From: Heliocidaris erythrogramma
Lineage: Eukaryota; Echinodermata; Echinoidea; Camarodonta; Echinometridae
Length of the DNA stretch: 64,000 nt
Direction: 5' to 3'
Assembly (NCBI GenBank): GCA_025617745.1
Contig: CM046853.1
Location: 13,945,323 to 14,009,322, forward strand
The notes beneath the pieces are model-generated. The model searched no databases and was not told the DNA's origin. It was given only the letters and a program-made list of their open reading frames with translations. The translations under genes were made by a program, and so were the position numbers. Of the stretch, positions 37,985 through 48,800 are shown in pieces (the first letter of the stretch is position 1; each line of letters begins with the position of its first letter).

Positions 37985-39835
37985 CTGCCACAGTTGGTAG
38001 TCAGAAATATTATATTTTGGCATTAATCTATGATTGAAAATTATGTTTGTAGATTAATCAGAATTATTACAACAAATTATACTAAGAAAATGATGGTCAA
38101 GTTGAGAGTAACCATGTAATTCTTTGATATCTCCTTCACATTGTAGAATGCACCCAGAAGACGAGTCATCAGAGAGAAGTCTAGCCATAGTCATCTGACA
38201 CCTCTCAGCCAATCAAAACGGGCGTCATCTTTGGGAAATATTGCATCATCACGGCAATGCAAGTCACCACCGAGTCTTGACCTCATAGTATCTCAGTACC
38301 TCAGAGAGCAGCATGCACACTGTAGCAATCCTGTTGTGGCTTGTCCTTCATTCTCTCTCCTAGAGTAAGTGAAGTTGTGCTTTCAGTCCCTCAGATAGGA
38401 TGTGAAATACTGTATAAGCTGATATTTTCGAGTACAGACATTTTCACAAATTGTTGTTTTCACAGCTATTTAAAATACATTTTGTACATACATTGTTAGC
38501 TCCTTCGTCACATGTTATTAAATGGCAACCCTACAACAGTTCGTTGACGGCTTCCACAGTACAAGTTCTATTCATCATAGACCTCAGCGTCATGTAATTA
38601 ATATACCCTTCCTTTGTATGAATAGTGAAGAAATATTTTGGTTCTCTGCCATAGAAGTCTGCGAAGATGAGGTACTTGTCCTTGTGAATATGAAGTCTAG
38701 CAATGTTATCAGGGTTTGCAGGAAGATGCCATACAAATAAAGAAATATTAAAAATTTATCTACATGTATATCAGTTGTAACCTGATAGTTTTACCCAGAG
38801 CTTGTCAAAAGCCCTTTTAATAATGAGAAAATAATTCAGGAGTTTCTATGCATGATGCTAATTGCTTATTATGTTTCCTTTGCTGTAGTGCATCATTTAA
38901 ATATTGGAGATATTGTGTTTCATGATGAGCTTTGAAATATTTATTTTCAAGAAAGATACTCTATACTCCTATTCTCTCTCTCGCTCTTTTATATCTCCTC
39001 TTCTCTCCTTACTCCACTATCCTTCTCCAACCCAACAGTCCTTTTCAGGATGTACGCACATGGTGAACCATAAACCTCATCAACATTTCAGGGTTTAGGT
39101 ATTTTGCACTTTGGCAATTCCACTGTAACGGAAGGACATTCAGATACAGTTTTTGTGTGATTGTCCATCCGTTACCTTGGAATTGCCCACTTACCAAACC
39201 TGATGAGTGCTCGGGGTATCTATCTTCTTTAAGACTGACCAGTGAAAACTATTGTGATGTTTTGAAGGTCAATAGTGCAATGTAAATGTCCTATTTCCCA
39301 CAGACCACATCAGTGCCCAGAGCCAAAGTTCAGACAGAATGCACCTATCAATGCTACCTCCAGGTTATTCAGAAGATCAGTAAGTTTGAAATTGTAGTCT
39401 AAGTTTCAGAATAAGAGAGACCTATCAATGAATCCCTAAACAATTGACAGCCTCATGATCATACAATATTCACAAGAGGAAACCTGATGGTCGTAGCATA
39501 AAGTGGCTTCCTAATTTCTGTTGTCATATCAGTGCTCTGTAATGTATTTTGTTCCATCTACTTTACCTATAGTATCTTAATTCAACAATTGCATGTTAGA
39601 GATCTATGTTGACCATCCTCAATTGCAGATAACATTTTGTTTCACCGTTACAGCTGTCTGCAATACATGTAGGTAAACTGTGCATGATTTCCAATTACAA
39701 CCCAGATGGAGTTCAATTCTGGATTGCCCAAATCACCCTCATTGTTTAACGTCCATTTTCCACAATCTGTAGGGTCTGATGTTTAATTGTATCCCCCGGC
39801 AGTATGCCGGAGGATACTTTGGATTCAGCAGCGTT

Positions 39836-39872
<37 letters not shown>

Positions 39873-42800
39873 GTCACATTCTTGTGTGCGCTCTAGCGGT
39901 CACATTTCTCGACGAATTTTTTTCAGACTTCCTGTGGACGTGTATCTTGGTAAAATCTGGACCCCTATAGTTTCTGGTGATGCTGCCCCCAGTGTTCCGT
40001 CTTTTATAGGGTAAAAGGCCATATTTTGGGGATAGTTTGTGTGCGCTCTAGCGGTCACATTTCTCAACGGATTTTGTTCAAATTTTGTATGAAGGTGTCT
40101 CTTGGTAAAATCTGGAACCCTATAGATTTTGGTGATGCTGCCCCCAGTGTTCCGTCTTTTATAGGGTCAAAGGTCATATTTTGATAGATGTCTTGTGTGT
40201 ACTCATGTGTGCGCTCTAGCGGTCACATTTCTCAACGGATTTCGTTCAAATTTTGCATGAAGGTGTCTCTTGGTGTAATTTAAAAACCTATAATGTTTGG
40301 TGATGCTGCCACCAGTGTTCCGTCTTTTATAGGGTCAAAGGTCATACTTCAGGGCATGGCGTGAGTGCACTCTGCAGGCCACATTTCTCAACGGATTTTG
40401 TTCAAATTTTGTATGGAGATGTATCTTGGTATAATCTACACATGTTTAATTTTTGGTGATGCTGCCCTCATTGTTCCGTCCTTTATAGGGTCAAAGGTCA
40501 TTTTTCCATTTCTTGCACTCTTACTTCTGCATTTCTCGACGGATTTCGTTCAAATTTTGCATGAAGGTGTCTCTTGGTGTAATTTAAAAACCTATAGTGT
40601 TTGGTGATGCTGCCACCAGTGTTCCGTCTTTTATAGGGTCAAAGGTCATACTTCAGGGCATGGCGTGAGTGCACTCTGCAGGCCACATTTCTCAACGGAT
40701 TTTGTTCAAATTTTGTATGGAGATGTATCTTGGTATAATCTACACATGTTTAATTTTTGGTGATGTTGCCCTCATTGTTCCGTCCTTTATAGGGTCAAAG
40801 GTCATTTTTCCATTTCTTGCACTCTTACTTCTGCATTTCTCGACGGATTTCGTTCAAATTTTGCATGAAGGTGTCCCTTGGTGTAATCTAAAAATCTGTA
40901 CTTTTTGGTGATGCTGCCACCAGTGTTCCGTCTTTTATAGGGTCAAAGGTCATACTTCAAGGGATGGCGTGAGTTCACTCTGCAGGCCACATTTCTTGAT
41001 GGCTTTCTTTCAAATTTTGTATGGAGATGTATCTTGGTATAATCTACACATGTTTAATTTTTGGTGATGCTGCCCTCATTGTTCCGTCCTTTATAGGGTC
41101 AAAGGTCATTTTTCCATTTCTTGCACTCTTCTGCATTTCTCGACGGATTTCGTTCAAATTTTGCATGAAGGTGTCTCTTGGTGTAATTTAAAAACCTATA
41201 GTGTTTGGTGATGCTGCCACCAGTGTTCCGTCTTTTATAGGGTCAAAGGTCATACTTCAGGGCATGGCGTGAGTGCACTCTGCAGGCCACATTTCTCAAC
41301 GGATTTTGTTCAAATTTTGTATGGAGATGTATCTTGGTATAATCTACACATGTTTAATTTTTGGTGATGCTGCCCTCATTGTTCCGTCCTTTATAGGGTC
41401 AAAGGTCATTTTTCCATTTCTTGCACTCTTACTTCTGCATTTCTCGACGGATTTCGTTCAAATTTTGCATGAAGGTGTCCCTTGGTGTAATCTAAAAATC
41501 TGTACTTTTTGGTGATGCTGCCACCAGTGTTCCGTCTTTTATAGGGTCAAAGGTCATACTTCAAGGGATGGCGTGAGTTCACTCTGCAGGCCACATTTCT
41601 TGATGGATTTCTTTCAAATTCTGTATGGAGATGTATCTTGGTATATCTCTCAACACATTTCTTTCAAATTTTATATGAAGATGTGTCTTAGTGAAACCTA
41701 CACATCTAATTTCTACACCATCCTTTTGTTTGAGGGAGGGGATGGGGGAGGGTCTTTGTCCCTCCTTCAAATCGCTGCCAGTGCCGGGGGATACATTTAG
41801 CATTGCGCGGCCCCAGCAATGCACATTTCTAGTTTCCTTGATAACTTTTCTCCAAGCCTCCCGGTCTGCACCATAGTAAGATAGTATTCTGATGTTGGCA
41901 CTCTGTCTTGGATAAGGAGAGTAATCACTCTTGAGAATGATTAGACTTGGGACTGCCTAGCAGTGACCATTTGATTGTTATTTTTCTGTTGACTAGATAT
42001 ACCCAGCACATGGAGGAAGGGATGGGGCTAGATGTTCAAGGCACTTTGTATATAGCAGGTTAGTACTTTTGCCTTTGATGTTAGGTGTGATGATTTAAAT
42101 GTATTGCCATTGACTTAATAATGGGGCTAGATGTTCGAGGCACTTTGTGTATAGCAGGTTAGTACTTTGGTCTTTGTTGTTGGGTGTGATGATTTAAATG
42201 TATTGCCATTGACTTGATAATCAGTGGTATTATACTACCATTCTACTCTGTTACCTTTGATTTTTGATATCTCAGAAATCTGATATAAGCAGCGTGTGTG
42301 TGTGTGTAATTGGGTTTTTACAGACGTGTATCAATCAGATATGATTATTTACGTCTGGGGACCGACCTTTAACGTCACCATCCGAAAGACGTAACTCAGT
42401 CTCGAACCTGGGTCTGCTGAATCAGTTTATAACTTCCACTGTTAGCTGGATTACAGGCGCACGCCACAACGTCCAGTTGTGCATTTTGCAACACTCTTTT
42501 ATATGTGAATTTAATTTCAGACCTGTGCAAATTATAAGCTTAAAGATGATATGTATTGAATGTGTTAAAGTGCTTTTTTTGTGTGTGACCAAGCTCAAAT
42601 GTCGACTAATTGATAAGGAAGGAAAGAAAGAGAAGCATCAGTCTATTTATAAGATATATTTGTTTGTCTCCCTGTAGGTTTCATCCAATGCAGACATTCC
42701 GTGATGCAGAAGATGATAGCTGGTTCACATGTTGCTCTTTCAGTAAACATTCTGATGTAAGTAAATTTCATTACAGAGCTTGTAAACATATCAAGTAAAT

Positions 42801-45800
42801 CCAACTCAGTTCTGGATAGTTTTTATTAAAATGTCAACCTTGTTAAAGAAATCTGTAATTTTGCCAAATTGTGTAAAGTACTTTATTTTACGCAACTGTC
42901 AAGATTTGAGTGAAGTGAACTTGCATAAGGTATCTGTTTTGAGTACATTCTCACTTTAAAGGGAAATCCAACCTTAATAGCAAGTTGCTTTGAAAGAAAG
43001 AGGAAAAATCAGAGAAGCAGATTGGTGAAAGTTTGAACGAAATCGGACAAGCAATAAAAAAGTTATGAATTTTTGATAGTTGTAATCACTATACATATGG
43101 GAATTTCAAATTGGCCGAATAGGTAATGTCACTGTGATGTAGCTGTGGACAACTCCCCCATTCGCTCCAACACACAAAATTACTAAAATGTCACTTTTTA
43201 TGCCTCCGCCCACCGAAGGTGGGTGCCGGAGGCATTATGTTTTTGGGTTGTCCGTCCGTCCGTCCGTCCGTCCCACTTCTCGTTACCGCGATATCTGAAG
43301 AATCATTTGAGGTAGGAATCTCAAACTTGGTACTAGTATGTATCCCCATACGAAGATGAACTGATTAGATTTTGGGGTAAGTAGGTCAAAGGTCAGAGGT
43401 CACAGAGGTCAATTTACATGAAATTACATGAAATTCTTGGTTTTTAGCACCGTTACCGCGATATCTCAAGAACTGTTTGAGGTAAGAACTTCAAACTTGG
43501 TACTAGTACGTATCCCCATACGAAGATGAGCTGATTAGATTTCGGGGTAAGTAGGTCAAAGGTCAGAGGTCACAGAGGTCAATTTACATGAAATTACATG
43601 AAATTCTTGGTTTTTAGCACCGTTACTGCGATATCTCAAGAACTGTTTGAGGTAAGAACTTCATACTTGGTACTAGTATGCATCCCCATACGAAGATGAG
43701 CTGATTAGATTTTGGGGTAAGTAGGTCAAAGGTCAGAGGTCACAGAGGTCAATTTACATGAAATTACATGAAATTCTTGGTTTTTAGCACCGTTACCGCG
43801 ATATCTCAAGAACTGTTTGAGGTGAGAACTTCAAACTTGGTACCAGTATGTATCCCCATAGAAAGATGAACTGATTAGATTTTGGTGTAAGTAGGTCAAA
43901 GGTCAGAGGCCACAGAGGTCAATTTACATGAAATTACATGACATTACTGGTTTTTAGCCTCGTTTGAAAATGAAATGAAATAAATTTTTGTCTCCTGTGC
44001 ATTTTAAGTGAAATGATTTGTAATTTTGTTGGACCAATCCTTTTTAGAGTGTACATGTATGCCATACATTTCCGATCTGGTGATGGCGGAGGCATAAATT
44101 CCGACCGCGCGCGGTCGAATATTCATCTAGTTTCAAAATGTATTACTCAGTAGGTTTTTTTTCTTTCATGAGGACCTATAACAATATGCTATCTCCAATA
44201 TATCTTGAGTACTGCCCTGATGGTAAAAGCGCCTCGAAGAAAACCGTAAATTAATGATATTTTTGTGTACGTCAAACGGAAGAGTTGTCCACAAAAATGT
44301 CACAATCGACTCACCAAATTGCCAATTTGAGATTCGTATAGATGTAGTGATCTCATTTTTCAAACATACATAACTGTCTTAGTCCTAGTCCGATTTCTTT
44401 CAAACTTTCACCATCCTGTTCTTTTTATTTTTCTGCTTTCACACAAATCTTATTACCAAGGTTGGATTTCCCTTTAAAGATGGGCAACAGGTAGAGCACC
44501 AAGATTCTTTCTGTTAAATTGTTAAATTGTATCCCATATTTTGCTTTCATGTTTACAACCAACCTTTGTTATATTGTATGGTAAACATATGTAAATCTTT
44601 ATAGACATTGAGTTATATATTTGGAGTGAATCATTTTTTTAGTGGTCTCTCTGTTTCTTTTTATTAAACAGCCCAGAGACCAGTTCTTGTGGCTTGGAAA
44701 CTATGCAGGAGAACTCAAGACATATAACTTATACTCAGGAAATGTAAGTTCTCCTTGTGAAGTGTTTTTGTTTGTTTCAATTTCACTCTTTGTTATTGTG
44801 GAATTTAATTCTCCTCTCACCAAATATTTGTTTTTCTTCGTTCAATCCAGGGGGGTGTTTCATAAAGCTGTTCGTAAAGTTACGAATGACTTTACGAACG
44901 ACTGGAACATGTTCTTGGGTGCTATACTAATCATATTCTCAATCATTTAGCACAAGAACTGATCACCAGTTGTGCGTGAAGTCGTGCGTAACTTACGAAC
45001 AGCTTTATGAAACACCCCCCAGATATATAATGTAAATTGATACTTTTCATATATGTATAATCTACTCCTTTCTTCAGTTCTTTATAAATAAATGGAATTT
45101 CACTTTCCTCTATTTAGTTCTACTGAACAGTGGTAACTTTTGTTGTTGATGTATTTTCTGTACAGGAAGAGACCTCATATGTTTGCCATGACTCACCAAT
45201 CAGATTAGTTGAGCCATCAAGAGTAAGTACTCCTTTTTAATTGCACTTTGCTTACCGAGTGCTGTATGTTTTTTAATTCAGTATCCACACTTTCCGAATA
45301 GCATGATAAGGTATAAAGTGCTCTTTTGACAAGGAGTAATACATGTCTGAAATAGCACCAAGACTATAACTAATTTACAAGTTACAATGGAATCAGTGTC
45401 TTGACTTGATGGAGTTGGTACATGCCCTGAAGATGTATTCTGCTGTTGACGTACATAAAACCATCATGACTTGGTTAAAGCTTATCTATAATAAGAAGAC
45501 ATTATTTTGATATGTTTTTGACAGAAAAACTTGTTTTTTCGGGTGTAAATTAAAGAAGTAGATATTAGAACAGTTGGATAGCACTCACTATGAATTAACC
45601 TTGTTATTTCAGAGGTAATTGTTGGGACATCTAACAGCAATTGGCTGTTCAGATTTGTATTGAGCATCATATTTTATGATCAGTTCAGATTTCTTATCAA
45701 AGTTGAGCTGGTAAAAGGAACCTTCTAGCAAACTTTGATTATCTTTCTTGTCATGACTGTAGGATGGTCGCCTTGTCCTTACATCCAGTACATGGAGTCA

Positions 45801-48800
45801 TCCAATGTCTGCTCTGTGGGGAACTCAGCCATCGTTTGACAGGAAGTAAGTCACGTGTAAACTCTCACAATCATGTATCCTCTCTTTCAAATATCCCAGA
45901 TGGAAGATTAATTAAGGCAAAAGTAGGAAGTCTTTAAGTTCATATGTGTTGATATTTTGGTTATTTCTGCTATAAGTTTCCAAATAATAGTATTATTCTC
46001 AGGAAGCACATACTTTGGGTGTTTTAGAGATTTGTTTTTCATACCAAGTATTTCATATACTTATGAATTGTGAAGAAAAATAACCATATTTCTTTGTTGA
46101 AATATTTTTCTATCATTTTTACAAAAATAGTTGTGAAGTGATCATCATTATTAATGTTGTATTTATCTTTCAGGTTTTCCTTCAATGACGATGTCCATGT
46201 AGAGTTCAGTAAAGCTTCTCAGGATCGTATTATTGGCACAAAAGATGACACCGCACATGTAAGAATATTACAGATGACTTTTTTGTGTGTGTCAATGAAT
46301 AGAGATAAAGTTAGATACATATTGAGTACTGCAATTGCAACATAGGCATTATGCTTGCCTACACGTATTGTGTCATTGTATTAAAAAAATCAGTTTGCAG
46401 ATTTACAAAGATAAATTGGCCAAATTAAGCTTTACAGTTCATTGCTAGTATTAAATGTTGACTAGTATTTTAACATATAATTTCATTTCATGGCGCAAGT
46501 ACTCTATGAGAAGTCAAATAACTTCTTAGCAAAGAGACTTTGTGTTAGTGAAATTATCCTGTTTTTGTAAATTTCCTAGATTTATGATGCGGCTACAGGG
46601 AAGCTCATCCTCACCTTGCAAGACGGCCAGCTGAGCAACAACTACACCAACAACTGTGCAACCTTTGACCCTACGGATGAACTGGTGCTGAATGATGGGG
46701 TGCTGTGGGACGTTCGGTCGGCTAAGCACATCTACAAGTTTGATCAGTTCCAGAACAAGATTGGTGGGCTCTTCCATCCCTCGGGTCTGGAGGTCATCAT
46801 TAATTCAGAGATTGTATCCTTTTGATAACTCACCCATGGGCAGGAATAACTGGAACCAGTGACATTTGACATTTGTTAAACAAAGGTTAATGGTATCTGT
46901 GTCGGGGATGGCTTTTGAATTATTTGTATACCTTAATATTTTACTTTAGCCCATTAGAGACCACCCCCCCCCCCCTTCCCCTCAAAAAAAAATAAACAAA
47001 TTCAAACCTCATTAGGAATAATGTTTCTAATGAATTAGGATTTAATTTGATTATAAGTGAAGATATCTCCATTGGCTTCACAGCATTAAGATGCAGAAGA
47101 ATACTAGCTGAGATGTCTATGTCATTTATGGTTTTTGGAAGAAAAAAATATTTCTACCTCTGTAACTAAGTAAAGATGTAAATTTGAAATACATAAGCAA
47201 GTATTTTATGGATAGAGTTATTCCTTTAGCAATTTAATCTCAGTGGGACATTAGGACATTCCATCTGCTGCACACAGTACCTGCTCTAGACCAGTGTCGT
47301 ATTGTCTTCAACAGTTTGGGCACTGTTATCTATGGAGGTGAGTTAGGTAGCATATATAGGTAAAGGTAATTTCGGTCAAACTATATGTATTGACACAAAT
47401 TTGATGATGCTTATGTTTTATATATATATATATATATAAAGGTCAACCATTTGGCTCCTCGGCTAATATATATATAGATATATATATAATTTTATTGGCT
47501 AGATAGTTTAGCTTATGAGTCGTACAGCCTGTTTCACCCGAAGGTTCATCAGCCTGTTTCACCTTCGGGTGAAACAGGCTGTACGACTCATAGGCTAAAC
47601 TATCTAGCCAATAAAATTATACACAGCTCCTCCAGTTGAGCACTTTTAGAAACTGCAGTGTATTGTACATTACTGTACATCACTTAGATATATATATATA
47701 TATATCTATTTAATCTTTTAGCACCTGAGGATTATGCGTATTGTAGTCATTTACCCACTGAACTCAGTCTCAGTAAACCATCTTGCGGCATAGACCCTCT
47801 GCTGTACGCAAAATCTGTCCACAGTAACGCATTGCTTCAATGCGGACTTTAAATGGCTTATGTGTAAAGATAGCACACACAAAATTTCAGGGCCCAATAT
47901 CCTGTACAATACATTGCTGTAGTGTTACAGAGGTCAAAGTCCACGGGCGGTCCCGGGCAGTGACTAAAAGGTTAAAGAGATGAAGTTTTTCTTGACTGAT
48001 ATCTCAGCTATTGCTCGAAGCAGATGTCTGTTAGAAGTTTGTATGCAAATTATTTGTGGGTCATAAAACTGGAGAAGGTTGACTGAAAGGGAAAGTGTTT
48101 GAACAGTGTCATGTTACCCTGCTACACCTTATTTTGCATTCTCTACAAATTTAACAGATATACAATTTCATTGTTTCATTTACAATGCAAATATGCAGTT
48201 GCTTTAAAATGTGTCATTTGATAAAAATAATAATAATAAAAGCTGTTCTTATACAGTGCCTTAGCAGTTACAATGTAACTGACCAAAGCGCTTACAGCAT
48301 TATTACCTCGGTCACTGGATTCAGTTGCGATTCTGCACATTACAGTGCACATTCTCCACTCCTCTGAGGAGTATTCCAGCCAGTCGCCCGTTTCCAAGGG
48401 CACACGTGCTAATCCATGTAACAGGGTTCTGGATCATAGTAAGCCTACTCAATATCCTTTTTGTCCCCTTTCTCACCAGTTATCTTCCAGTCTGACAGTG
48501 ATGATGAGCTGGTAGAGGAGAGAATGAAGAGTCCATTTGGATCATCCATCAGAACCTTTGATGCTACAGATTACAAACCCATAGGTATCTCCCGTGACTA
48601 TCAATACCCATATGACCAAGTTAAAAGCCTTTGTGTTACTGACTTATAGTAAATAAACGGTAATACCCGTGAGAGATTTATGCTATACTCTACAGAACAT
48701 GAATGCAGATGAACCCATATTCATAATGCAATGAACCTGTTGTTTTTGGCTAAATTATTATAATGTCTTCCAGTAATTGCAGTCTGGTCTTTGAGCTGTT

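Noticed and set aside
39838..39872. Poly-Ala or poly-Pro coding repeat
   Set aside because: The (GCC)n run is the microsatellite of a Helentron-like element in an intron, not an exon.
40365..41515. Three nearly identical 80-codon ORFs (40,365, 40,669, 41,273)
   Set aside because: They recur with the approximately 300-bp period of the tandem array in Helentron-like element (ii) and include the DR1 motif. The repeated ORF is a by-product of the repeat, not a gene family.
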